Below, in pieces: positions 25,466 through 36,479 of a stretch of 64,000 nucleotides of DNA. This DNA is from Pseudopyrenochaeta lycopersici. Taxonomy: Eukaryota; Ascomycota; Dothideomycetes; Pleosporales; Pseudopyrenochaetaceae. The translations under genes and the position numbers were made by a program. The stretch covers positions 957,715 to 1,021,714 of the forward strand of contig NHZP01000022.1 of NCBI GenBank assembly GCA_003313425.1. The letters run 5' to 3'. Each line of letters starts with the position of its first letter. Within the stretch, counting starts at the first letter, position 1. A model generated the notes under the pieces. That model made no database searches and had not been told where the DNA came from. It saw only the letters and a program-made list of their open reading frames with translations.

Positions 25466-27340
25466 TATAAATAATTATATATTTTTAACTATTTTAGGTT
25501 TAGGCTATTCTTTTACTACTCTTATTTTTTCTTTACTTATCTTTACTTTATATATACTTACTATATATCCTAAGAATTTAACTTCTTTCTTATAGAACAT
25601 ATATTTCTTAGGTTTAAGTAGTAAACTAAATTTTCTTAAGTAGGTAAGAACTATTTTAACGTACTTAATATATTCCTATAGATTATTAGAGTATATAAGG
25701 ATATTATTAAGGTATATAATAATAAATATATCTAGGTATTCTCTTAATACGTTATTAATAAGTACCTAGTATATTACTAGTACGTTAGTAAAACTAAAAA
25801 GTATTACTATATACTTATAGTAGCTATAGCGTATTCTAAACATAGTCTTCTATTCTTTACTTTCTTTTATATAAATAAAGTTATATACTTCTCTTAAGTC
25901 TAATACTATAAAGACTTTTATAAAAGCTAGTTAATCTTATAGTTCTACTATATTTAGTAAAGAGTATTAATTCTTTATTATAATATTATTAAGTTTCTAG
26001 TAGTTAACGTATAATCTTAACTTCTTATTCTTTTTTAGTATAAATAGTATAGGGTATCTTACTAGTAATTATAATTCTTAGATAAATCTTTTCTTTAAAT
26101 TTATTTTAATATATTTACGTAGAGTTTTAAGTTCTTTTTCTAATAAACTATAAATTAAGCTAAAAGTTAGTTACTTTCCTTTCTATAGGATTATCTTATA
26201 ATCTTAAAGTTAATATTTAAGTAGTGCTTTTATACTTATCTCTTCCTAAAAGAGTAACTTATATCCTTTATACTTATTAGGGATTACTAGAGTTACGCTT
26301 TACTCCTTAACTCTAACTTATTAGTCTAAGAGCCTTTTATTAGTACCTGCTAAGTTAGACCCTTATATCTTAAGGTTATCCTTATTTAAAGTAAGAATTC
26401 CTATTATTATCTTCTTATCTACTTAGGCACTTAGCTGCAGCGTAGGCTTACTTATAGTTACGTCTGTTCTACAGTATTTAAATAAGAACTTTTTCTTTTT
26501 CTAATCTATATCTAGACTATATTCTCTTAACTATAAGAGTCCTAGTATTATATCATATTATAATAGTCTAAAGACGTCTAGGTTAATTATTTCCTTATAG
26601 TTCTAGATAATAAGTTATATGCTGTATACTTTATATATAATTACAGACTCTAATAGTATTAGTTATTTATTAGCTACTATTAATAGATATAGTACTAATT
26701 TCAATAATAGGATAAGACTAGCTTATTCTATCGCTCGCGTAGAAATGTAGCTCTATTATACTCTAGAATCTACTAGTACTTGTATCTAGCTTCTATTAAG
26801 CTTAATATTTAGCCTAAGGAGTCCTTATGCGCCTATTACACACAGAGTTTATAATTCTTACTTATTAGTAGGCGCGACTCTAAAAAAGATTTCTCTTAAT
26901 ACCTGTTTAGCATCTTAACGCCTTTATACTTAAGGTAGTTAGAGTTAAGGCACTTTTACTATTATTACTAATTATACTCTCTATTAAAGACTAGCTATAT
27001 TACTATAGTAGCTGTAAGGTTATTATTCCCTAAAAAATAAAGGATAGTTCTCTTATCTTATAAGTAGTTATTACATTTAACTTTAGGATAGTTATACTAT
27101 TAGTATTTACACTAGTAAAATAAATAAGGAAAGTATTCTTACTCTATTTTACTTAAATAGTATATTATATATAGGTCTGTAGTATAGAAAGACTAGTAGA
27201 TAACACTATATTATTTATTACGTAGGTCTATTAGATAGTCTAGTACTAGTTTCTACAGTCCCTTACGCATAGTATATAGAGTTTAAGCTGCCTCTACGCG
27301 CTTATAATAATCTCTAGCTTCTTCTTCTATAAGAAGCTAG

Positions 27341-27711
27341 TGTGGAGTTAACAAGGTGGTTCGGCACAATCCCGCAGTTCTGGTGTTGTGAATGAGAGGT
27401 AACGTTGGAATCAAACGTGCGTGAATAACAGGAGCAGCCCTGCCTGTGCAGTCTGCCAGAAACGAAGGTAAGTATGGAGCCTAATTAAAAGTAATAAACA
27501 AAATGGTCTGAAATCTCATTGAATTGACGTAGCTAATGCACTAGCTACTTCGCAAAATCTCAGTTTTGAAGTGAATTATCGTAGTGTGTGGTGCATGGTG
27601 CATGGTGCATGATGTTGAGAGCTCTCGCATCTCCAAGTCTTATCACCAAATTTCGCTGACAAAGGAAACCCATCATCACCTGATTGCCCAGGTACCCTGT
27701 GCAACGGCACA
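27341..27711. mobile_element. MITE-like element, copy 2 (371 bp), inverted relative to copy 1
   Basis: Near-identical reverse complement of 5691-6047. The length difference is mostly a short triplication of a GTGCATG unit near 27590-27612. It is flanked by CTAG at 27337-27340 and 27712-27715, a 4-bp duplication that differs from copy 1 and so shows an independent insertion. It is not visibly RIP-mutated. Confidence 0.78.
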
Positions 27712-29408
27712 CTAGTTAGAGTTAACGTTCTCTTTATTATCTTCTTAATATATTTATTATTTAAGCTAGGTATAAGCGTTTTACTTCTTACTATCTATAA
27801 GCACGATCTTACTATAAGAATTAACTTAAAGGTACTCTTATTATACTAGGTCTTAAGTATTAAGTATATAGAAGGCGTCTTCCTATATTAATAGTAGTAT
27901 TATTTAGTATTATAATATATATTTAGAGGTCTTAACTATTAGAGGTTCTAGTACTTATATTTATCTAGCTTATTAAAGTTCCTATAGTGCGTCCCTAATA
28001 CTTATAAGTTACTATACTTCTTTAGCTTTCTTTACTTACTTTTATATTACTTTTATGTAATATTTAGGGTAATAGTAGTATTCCTATAATATATTTTATA
28101 TTACTTATTTAGCTAGAATAATTATACTTATTCTTTATATTATAGCTACTTCTTATTCTTTTAGGGTTAGCGCGTTAATATATTATACTTTATATATATA
28201 TTACGCGCGTAGTTAGTAGTTAAGTTCTACTATATCTTTCTCTACTTCTATAGGCGTTAGTAGCCTTAGAGTTCCTAGTTAATATTAGTTCTAGAAGTCC
28301 TCTATTTTCTCTTCTTTAGTTAGAAGTACTATAGTACTATTAAGGTCTTCTTTAGTATCTTTATAGACTAGGGATAAAGAGCTATTACTCTCTTCTTTCT
28401 TATTACTATACTAGGTTCTTAGAATCTCTTTCTTAGTAAGTTCCTAGAGAAGTAGCTATAATATCTCTATATATTAAGCCCCTTCCTCTTAAGTTATAAT
28501 AACTTCCTATATTTTATTATGACTATTTTCTTCTTTTATAGCTAGTATATTAATCTAGTAGGTTACTTTATTTTTCCTTTTATAGTCTTTAGCTATATAG
28601 CTATTCTTATTATAGTTAAAATAAGTTGTTTCTTTTTTCTTCTTATCCTTACTTATTTTTCCTCTATTAAGGTTATCTAGATATATTACTTTAGGGCTAC
28701 TAAATATATATTATCTAGGTACTCTTTATAGCTAGTATTAATACTATGAGTAACTACTGTTAGGTTTACTATAATAATCCTTCCTAAGTTTCTTATCTTC
28801 TTTTATTTATCTAGATTATTATCCTCTAAGTTTATATATAGAGCTTATAAAGCTCTATATCTAGTTAGATAGTTTTATTAATTAGGTTATCTAGCGTAGT
28901 AATACCTATACTAGAGCGTATTAGTTTAGTTTAGATATCTACTTTTAGGCCTTATTTATATATAGTTTTTAGGGTGTTATTATTCTAGTTTATCTATCTA
29001 GTATACCCTAAAAACTTATTAGCGTAATTAGCTGTAGACTAGGTTTATCGCATATTCTAGATTTTACGTTCTATAATAGTAGTTTTATTTAGTAGTCTAA
29101 ACGCTTATTATATACGTGTCTTAAATTCTCTTATATCCTTAAATATCTTAATTAGCTCCTTTAGTTTAGTTCCTTTACCTACTTAGCAGCTTCGCCCCTT
29201 ATATAGCTTATTATAAGTACTACTTAGTTATTATTATCTATAGTAGTTATATTAAACTTAAAGAATAGGTTAAATTAAAGTAGCTATTCTTTAAGTTTAA
29301 ATTAATCTCTATAGAAGAGGTCTAGTTTAGTAACAGCGTTACCTAGCCTAGTAGTATAGTAGGCCGCGTTTTCTATATAAGTGTTACTTATCTTAAGGGT
29401 ATTTAAAG

Positions 29409-29802
29409 TATAAAGAATCTTAAAAGCTATTAGTAAGGATAACTAATAAGATTATAAGGTTAGTTCTCTAGGATAGAGTAAGAGACTATATAGAAGAGGG
29501 GTTTAATACTAAGATAGTAAGAGGGTGCTTCTATAAAAAGTACTAAGAGTTAAGAATAATTAGTATTACTATTACTATACTATAGAGTATAATATTAAGT
29601 TAAATATACTAAGCTATAAGGGTTTATTATAGTAATCTATATACATAACACGCTTATTGCGCTTACTGCGAGCGCTATAAGCGCTCGTCCTTAGCAGAGC
29701 GAGCAGTTACGTAACGTGTGATAGAGTAGAATACTAGCGCTTCCTAACTGGTCGCCAGCTTCTGAGGCTCTTCCTCCCTGTCCAGGATCCCAGATCCTAA
29801 CA
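29409..29802 (-). repeat. 5' LTR of element E (394 bp)
   Basis: Right-hand copy and cleaner of the two: its last 60 bp retain CCTCCCTGTCC and GGATCCC where the left copy shows T/A substitutions. It ends ATCCTAACA, followed by the TSD TACAT. A third, diverged copy lies at 32923-33325. Confidence 0.88.
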
Positions 29803-29862
29803 TACATGTGCTTGTGAGGGTAGCTCGTGCGTGCGCAACGGAAACTTTGCGGGTTCACTGTA

Positions 29863-31174
29863 TGTAGGTTGTTTAGCTAAGCGTTTTTAAGCGACTATTA
29901 TAGATATTATCAGCTACCTGCTAGAAGAGACGCTCTATCTTCCTTTAATTACTTACACTAAGTACTACAGAGGGGCTACTACTTAAGGAGAGCCTATCCT
30001 TTAAGGCTAGGGTTATGTTAAATTATTTAAGGATAATATTAAGATTCAATAGCTTAATACATGTTAACGCGAAGGTATTATAGATTATTATTTCTTTAAT
30101 AGAAGAGCTCTAGGCTTAATAGAAGAGGCGGAAGAAATCTTGTTTAGTAATATTAGTTAGCTCTTAAGCTTAAGAAATAAAGCTTAATAACCCAATATAA
30201 TAGGTAGCTATAAGAGGCCTAAATACAGCTATATTAAGAGGTTATAAAGTATTAGTAGAATAAAGAGGACATATAGTAAAGAGGATCTTATTTTAGTTAT
30301 AATAGTTTATAAAATCTTTAGTAATATAAGATCTATAGCTATTAAGGATAAGTAATTAATAAGCTTAGTAAGCTTTTATTTTTATCTCGCAATTAAATAC
30401 TTCTTTAAGCTAGGATAGGCTTATATTATTACTAGTCTATCTATTTAGTAATAAGGTAAAGAAGGCTTTATAATTCTAAGGCTTAAAATCCTATAACTAT
30501 AAGTCTTAGATGTTGCCTAAGGCAGCTAAGTAGATAAGAGGGGGCGTAAGAGAGCTCCTATTAGCGCAGATATAAGCTAACGTAGTAAACTACTTATAAT
30601 TACTATCCTAAATAGTATGCCTTATCTTTGTATTCTTATACTCCTTCCTTAAGAATACGCGCTTTATTTTACTAAGGATCCTAATAAGGGAGCCTTTCTT
30701 ATCTATATTATAAATATATCGCGGGTTAATAGAGTACTGCTTTATTTTTAGCTCTAGAAGCTTAAAATAGAGGTTATACTTAAAGGCAGAATTAGCGTTA
30801 GAGCGATTATAATTAAGGTTAGATACCTAATATAAGATAAGCTTAATGTTATAACGTTAGATAAAGCGGCTAACCTAGTTTACACTAGGCTGCCTTAATA
30901 CTATTTAGGCTGCAAAATTCTATATTGTAGGCTATGTTAGAGGTAGCCCTCGTGAAGATAGGCTCTAGATATACTGTACAAGCTCTTTTTCCTGCGCGTT
31001 GTTAAGTAATCGGTTATTCTCAATCTTGGTTGCACAGGAGCCTGTAACACCTCCGTGACGTATTAATAACGCCGCACGCTTACACTTATACTTATCTGCA
31101 TATTCTTAATATATAGAAGGTTCTCCTCTTTCTTAGGAATTTAGAGCTTCAATCGCATCGTCAATAGCTGCCAT
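29863..31174 (-). pseudogene. Element G transposase, N-terminal and central part (RIP-inactivated)
   Basis: Reading begins at an ATG at 31174, 72 bp inside the right terminus. The first 70 or so residues align by eye with the cleaner pogo fragment at 25098-25367 (HTH psq/CENP-B-type start, GGVT and a downstream LLN-x4-E-x-EL pattern). Further in, an INPRYIYN-D-like segment marks the start of the DDE endonuclease region of pogo transposases. Many TAG/TAA codons stand where Trp and Gln are expected. The frame is cut at 29863 by element F and resumes at 3739. It cannot encode a protein. Confidence 0.65.
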
Positions 31175-31248
31175 GGTGGTGGAGAAATCGCTTGTTGAAG
31201 TTTCGTGAGATTTTCGTGTTCGCGTGTCTCAGGTGGTGGGGCACGTTA

Positions 31249-32922
31249 ATCTACCGGCCCATATTTGCCAATGATTTTGTCCACAAAACCACTGCAAGAA
31301 CTCGTTGCACGCTAGGATGACCTTATTACTAAGCTTATCGTGTCGTTCCTGCAGATTTATCTCATAAACCAGACACTCTGGCAAGCTTTGATTACTGCCT
31401 ATACCTAATTTGAGCACGCTAAGGAACTCCTAAGAACTCCTAGGCTAATTAGAGGGTAAGTTACTGCTAGTAAGGCAAAGCTCGCTAGAATGTCTAAGGA
31501 AAAATAAGATAGGCTTATAAGTAAGCTTAACTCTGTTATATAAAGCTATATATGCCTATATTCTACTTAGTACTTTATAACTATTATATCTTTTAATACT
31601 TTATAACTCTTATATCTTTTAATACTTTATAACTCTTATATCTTTTAATACTTTATAACTCTTATATCTTTTAATACTTTATAACTCTTATATCTTTTAA
31701 TACTTTTATAATTACGCGTAATTAATAGTATAGAATAAAATATATTAGAATTAACTTACTTATTAATATATACTACTATTATACTCTTACTACTATTATT
31801 ACTATCTACCCCCTCTAGCCTACTATCTAAACTTCTCTCTATACTTATATTACTAAGTTCTAGTAATATTAAGAGCCTTAACCTATTACTTATTCTACGT
31901 AAGTAATACTATAAAACTAAGTTAGATAGAGATAAACTTATAGAGAATATAAATAATTATAAGAGTAACTATAATAGTAAGAGTACTTCTTATATTAGAA
32001 TATCTAAATAGTATAAGATTAAAGCTATTAGTAAAATACTATAGTCTTTATAGTAGTTATTTAAAGACTTTATAAAGGTGTAAGTAGGCGTAGATAGAAG
32101 AAATTTTAACTTTTTTTATATACGTTAATAGTATAATTAGATAGACTAACGCGCTACTCTAAGCTAAACCCTAAGAGACCTATAGTTTTATAATATATAC
32201 TAAGATAAATTTATAAGTAGCTATTATATACTTAAGTTAGATAGGCGTATATTAATATTACTGTTTTTAAAGTTTAAGCTTAATATAAGCTTAGATTAGC
32301 TTAACTTTATATAAGTAGCTAAAGTTATAAAAGTAATAGCGCTAATATAGTATACGCTCCTTTAATAACTACTTAGTAATTCCTATTAGTAGTAGCTATT
32401 ATATACTTCTGTTAGAAAGTAAGATATAATCTACTAGTATAGTATACTTCTCTTAGACTTAGAAGAACTCTAATACCCTATCTTTATACCTTAATATATA
32501 CTTACTTAGCTCTAGCGTATACTAGCGTGTTATAGAAACCTTCTATAGCCTTAGTCTCTACTATAGTTACTATTATATAAATATACTTATATAGAAGGTA
32601 GCTTAATTTATAGTATTACGTACCTTATAAGAGTTACTCTATAGCTTTACTATTATAACTAATATAATAAACTTCTATAAACTCTTATAAACTCCTATAA
32701 ACTCTTACTAACTCCTACTAACTCTTGTGCTAGTTAAGGTGCTAATAGTAGATAGAGTAAATTATTAAAGTAAGCGTATAACTCTTAGGCTATTATTATA
32801 TATAATAATATTAATTTTATAGATTAAAAATAGTATATATAAGCTAGCTATACTCCTATATACTACTTTTTTATAAATACTATATATTTTATTTATAATA
32901 ATATACTTATAACTAAGCTTAC
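31249..32922. other. Intergenic stretch: unique island then unassigned RIP-mutated DNA
   Basis: 31249-31440 is ordinary, non-RIP sequence directly right of the nest and is probably the continuation of the regulator's original upstream region, displaced by 28 kb. From about 31440 to 32922 the DNA is strongly RIP-like. A decayed coding frame may exist near 32040-32400 (plus), but no family was recognised. A tandem repeat sits at 31571-31700, and a short imperfect repeat of an AACTCCTATA-like unit at about 32660-32725. Confidence 0.5.
31571..31700. repeat. 26-bp tandem repeat, five copies
   Basis: Five consecutive 26-bp units (TACTTTATAACTCTTATATC plus six bases). The first unit has a single difference (CTATT for CTCTT); the others are identical, and a partial sixth follows. 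Confidence 0.9.
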
Positions 32923-33575
32923 TATAAAGATCTTATAAGCTATTAGTAAGGATAACTAGTAAGACTACAAGGTTAGTTCTTTAGGATAGACTAAGGGACT
33001 AAATAGAAGAAGGGGGGGGGGGGGTTTAATACTAAGATAGTAAGAGGGCGCTTCTGTAAAGAGTACTAAGGGTTAAGAATAATTAGTATTACTATCACTA
33101 TACTATAGAGTATAATATTAAGTTAAATATAATAAGCTATAGGGGTCTAATATAATAATCTATGTATATAATATACTTATTATACTTACTATAAGCGTAG
33201 TAAGCGCTCGTCCTTATTAGAATAAGTAGTTACGTAACATGTAATAGAGTAGAACACTAGCGCTTCCTAACTAGCTATTAGTCCTTAAGGTACTTCCTCT
33301 TTAACTAGGATTTTAGATCCTAATACTATCCTTTTCCTCTTTTAAGATTTATCTTAAATTACGTAGTATATTACTAGATTAGTTTAAAAGTAGGTATACC
33401 TTACGTCTATAGTCACTTAAGATAAAATATTATCTAAGTCTTAGATTTATAATCTACGTCTTTATAATAAAATCCTCTATACTAAAACTATTACTAAATT
33501 TACTTATAATAAGTATTTTAAGGATAATATTATTTATTATATTATACTAAATTTAAAATTAAAGTATACCCCCTT
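32923..33575 (-). mobile_element. Element H: truncated relative of element E (LTR plus 3' internal end)
   Basis: 32923-33325 is a diverged copy of the E LTR (about 403 bp; a run of 14 G lies at 33012-33025 where E has six to four). The following roughly 250 bp match E's 3' internal end (5422-5670), including the polypurine side. Similarity stops near 33570, so the copy is truncated and has lost its coding region. Heavily RIP-mutated; no target duplication was identified. Confidence 0.75.
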
Positions 33576-34783
33576 AAATAACAAGACGGTAATTAGGCAG
33601 CTGGTTTAGGACGCCTGGGGTGCCGTTTTCTGACACTGATTTGCCGCGAAACTTCTCTAACCACACCGCCGCTGTTTCAGCGCATGTCCCCCTTTAGATT
33701 CCTATCTTAGGTTAAGCATAACTGCTAATTATTATAAGGGGGTAGGTATTAATAAGGTTTTAATCTTTTACGTGCTTAGTCTCCTGTCTTTAGGAACACA
33801 GTAGCACAGCTATAATAATACTCTACCCTAATATTCTTATCTTAGCGTTAGTATTATGTTAGCCTAGTCTAAGGTTACTCTACTAGCAGCGTACTTAAAC
33901 CTCTTTTTTCTTACTATTTCTTAGACTATAGTCTCTATAAATAAAGACTGTCCTTTCCCCTAGATCTCTTCTTCTTAGTCCTTATATCTAGCTATACTAC
34001 GGCCGCCTACCTAGCTCTACTACTAATGCGTTATAGTTCTAGCAGCTACTATCCTCCCTTCTACTTAGTATACTAGCCCTTAGCGCTAGCCTATATATAC
34101 CCCCGCTGCCTACTAGTTAAAGATTCCTCTATAGATAGTAACTATATAGAGTCTAATATAGACTATAGTAGTAATTTAGATATAGATATAATAGATAATA
34201 AAGCTTACAGTAATAAGGATAAGGATCTTATATAAGGTAAAGGCGCGAACTAGGAATTATCCTAGTCTATTTATAGGAATTATCTGCCTAAGTACTATTA
34301 TTAATAACTAGAGATATTTAATAAAATAGAGTTTACAGCGCAAGACTATAAAAGTAGTACTGCCCTTTAGCTAGACTGTATAGAGGGTTTATAGAATTAG
34401 TAGGTTACTACTACCTAGCGTGTGCAATAAAAGCTTTTATTAACGTAATATTAACACAGGGGGTAGATACTAGGCGTATCTTAGGAAAGAGGGACTTTGC
34501 TCCTATAGTACTATGTCTGTTTATATACTATATACCTTCTTTAACTAGCTTCGTAGTTAGCGCTAAGGAAAGGGGGGTAAGAGGCGTTAAGAAACTAAGT
34601 ATAAGAGCTCCCTATTAACGTATTAGAAGTAATTTTATCTAGTATATAAGAGGGTAACTAATAAGAAGCTAGACAGGAAGATAAACTAGAGTATGCACAG
34701 GGTACGTACACAGCGTAGCCTCCTCTCCTGCTTCTAATCTAGGAGACTATCTCTAATGCAGACCTTAGGTGTAGGGTAGCAAA

Positions 34784-34851
34784 TGGGTATAGGTTGGGGT
34801 TGGGTTGGGTTTGATTACACAAGACCCGTACCTAACCCAGCTCTATACCCA
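34784..34851. repeat. G-rich inverted repeat, possible G-quadruplex
   Basis: A 9-bp perfect stem, TGGGTATAG/CTATACCCA, encloses a GGTTGGGGTTGGGTTGGG run and, opposite, ACCCGTACCTAACCC. The four G-tracts of three or more on the plus strand could fold as a quadruplex, although one loop is 8 nt. Confidence 0.6.
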
Positions 34852-35032
34852 ATCTTTATACGCTAGTAATAGGTATTGTGCAGGAACAGAGGCCTTAGTA
34901 AGCTTCTCCCTGTCGATGGTAGCCTTAAGCTCACTGAACAGAGCTAGGTAGTCATCCCATTAAGGATAAGATAAGAGGTAGGAGGTAGGTAAACAAGGAT
35001 GAACAATAATTGATGGGTAGCCTGTAGCTGTA

Positions 35033-35064
<32 letters not shown>
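35033..35064. repeat. (TCTG)8 microsatellite
   Basis: Eight perfect TCTG units. Confidence 0.95.
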
Positions 35065-35065
<1 letters not shown>

Positions 35066-35383
35066 ACTATCTTAATTACTTCTGGATGTTCCTTAGATAT
35101 TCCCCTAGATAGTTATGCTTAATGTCCCGTTAATAGTAGATCCTTAGATGTTCTCTCTGCCTTCCTCCGCCTGCCTGCCTCCTTATATCCTTATTTTTCT
35201 GCTAATCTCGCTTAATTGCCTCGAAGTCTGAGCTGCTGTGGCCTGAGCTGCTGTGGCCTGAGCTGCTGCATCTGAACTGCTGCATCTGAACTACTGCATC
35301 TAACTAGCTGAGATGCCCTCAGTGGCCAGGTAACTAGGTCACCAAGTGCATCGGCACAGTATAGGTTAAGGTTACTATAAATA

Positions 35384-35412
35384 GGTTAGGGTTAGGGCTA
35401 GGGTTATTAGGG
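35384..35412. repeat. Interstitial telomere-like tract
   Basis: GGTTAGGGTTAGGGCTAGGG followed by TTATTAGGG: about four TTAGGG-type units, the fungal telomere motif, with one variant each of GGGCTAGGG and TTATTAGGG. Confidence 0.6.
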
Positions 35413-36011
35413 TGAGGTTAGCTTAAGTCTGAGTAATCACGTTTTTTATATTAAGGTTACTACTAACTAATTAGGGTTATGTATTTACTACAGCTAATTA
35501 TGATAGTTTAAGAGTTACTATATTATTTAGAAACTATTATAAGTTATAATTTATATATTATAACTACTTAGAGAAAGCTACTACTAGATAAATCTACTAC
35601 TTAAAGAAGACTACTACCTATTAGAAGAAATTTAGTAGAAACCTATTATAGTATTACTTTACTAACGTAGAATCTTTATACTAAATAGTAACTCTCTTTA
35701 TATAGATTATATTTATTATATAGTCTACTAAAAATTAGTATATATATAATTAAAATATTAAGGTAATAGTTACCTTTATAATAACTAACTAGAAATAACT
35801 TAACTAACTCTTAGAGAGCCTTAATTATACTACTCTAGAAGCGTAGTCTTTACTAAAACTCTTAGGCTATTTTATAGATAAAGCAGGCGAATAGAAGCGT
35901 ATAAATAAGCATATTAGTAGACTTTTAGTATCTTTTAATCTCTTAAATTACTACTACTACAAATAATTAGCTTATAACTATAATAAGAAACTATAATAAC
36001 TTACTGCCTAG

Positions 36012-36405
36012 TGTTAAAGATCTAATCAAGTGGTTACAATATAAAGCAACTGGTGTTGACTAGTTAATATCTTTGGAGTATTCTGTAGATATGCAGGCCA
36101 GGTTAAAGGTAGAAGTATTAAATAGTAGTATACTCGTAAATTGTCTAAGTTGATCACAATGTGCTATAGGGCTACATTGTGTGAGTCTATATACATAGTT
36201 GTCTTATGGGATTCCTATAAGGCCCCCTCTAGGATTTCTGGGTTTGTCTCTGTCCTATAGGATATAGTCCGTCTTGGCGTGGGTTTCCTGGGATTACGTG
36301 ACCCTAGCGTTATCGGTTGGTTCAGAGGCTCGGCCTCCCCGTTGGTCGTCCGTGCCTCCTCCCACATCCTCATAACCGCCGCCTTTCCACTTCCTGTTCG
36401 TAACA
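36012..36405 (-). repeat. 3' LTR of element D
   Basis: 394 bp. On the minus strand it starts TGTTACGAACAGG and ends ...CTTTAACA. Compared with 47047-47440, differences are nearly all transitions and fall on both copies. Confidence 0.9.
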
Positions 36406-36479
36406 CCATCCTCCCCTCTAGTCCTCATGTCCTCATGACTAACTTATAGCTTCTCGTAGTACTACCCATCGTTATTCCG

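Larger units (their letters stand above)
23692..29390 (-). pseudogene. Element E gag-pol remnant (RIP-mutated, RNase H region missing)
   Basis: Minus-strand order: a gag segment next to the 5' LTR (about 29.2-29.35 kb, FKLKEWLLQF-like with Trp/Gln now stops); a reverse transcriptase at about 25.5-26.1 kb, where the YLDD box has become YLNN (25703-25714), followed by a KFLGYIVS block; then an integrase start (D-ISIDFI) near 24.97 kb. The RNase H domain expected between RT and integrase is absent, and the pogo fragment 25036-25465 sits exactly at that junction. Stops are dense. The rest of pol is interrupted at 23691 by element A. Confidence 0.75.
5028..29802 (-). mobile_element. Element E: Ty3/gypsy LTR retrotransposon nested in F
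   Basis: Two 394-bp LTRs (5028-5421 and 29409-29802) enclose the element, with a perfect 5-bp TSD, TACAT, at 5023-5027 and 29803-29807. On the minus strand the LTR runs from TGTTAGGATC to a RIP-altered CA end. A polypurine tract (5422-5440 on the plus strand as its complement) abuts the left LTR, making that the 3' LTR. Gag lies near 29.3 kb and reverse transcriptase near 25.7 kb, so transcription would run right to left. After removing A, two MITEs and a pogo fragment, about 6.1 kb remains. Confidence 0.88.
3742..29860 (+). mobile_element. Element F: Tc1/mariner-type (impala-like) transposon nested in G
   Basis: The termini begin CAGTGA-CCC and CAGTGAACCC, followed by matching GCAAA...GTTTCCGTTGC stretches in inverted orientation. 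TA dinucleotides flank the element at 3740-3741 and 29861-29862. Excising the inserted element E and its 5-bp TSD leaves about 1.34 kb, the size of Tc1/impala elements. The transposase lies on the plus strand, left of E; only about 55 bp of the right end remains beyond E. Confidence 0.8.
3042..31246 (-). mobile_element. Element G: outer pogo/Fot1-type DNA transposon, heavily RIP-mutated
   Basis: Both ends carry the same 19-bp inverted repeat ACGTGCCCCACCACCTGAG, flanked by TA at 3040-3041 and 31247-31248. Removing the inserted element F and one TA leaves about 2.08 kb, the usual size of a Fot1/pogo element. The transposase reads on the minus strand and its N-terminus resembles the pogo-type fragment at 25036-25465. 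RIP has filled it with stop codons. It was the first of the six to land here, since all others lie inside it. Confidence 0.82.
33576..36006. other. Gene-poor region with RIP-mutated remnants and low-complexity DNA
   Basis: 33590-33690 is GC-balanced with no ORF. 33700-34780 is RIP-like, with a possible decayed plus-strand coding frame near 34300-34700 that I cannot assign. 34784-34851 is a G-rich hairpin. 35033-35064 is a TCTG microsatellite. 35230-35310 has short repeats (a GAGCTGCTGTGGCCT unit, then GCTGCATCTGAACT). 35384-35412 is telomere-like. 35440-36006 is RIP-mutated and unassigned. Confidence 0.5.

Noticed and set aside
31229..31417. 62-codon minus-strand frame across the right end of element G
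   Set aside because: It crosses the transposon boundary at 31246, so it is not an ancestral gene; nothing recognisable in it.
36215..36409. 64-codon minus-strand frame, also present at 47250-47441
   Set aside because: Both are the same part of the two LTRs of element D; no sign that it is a gene.
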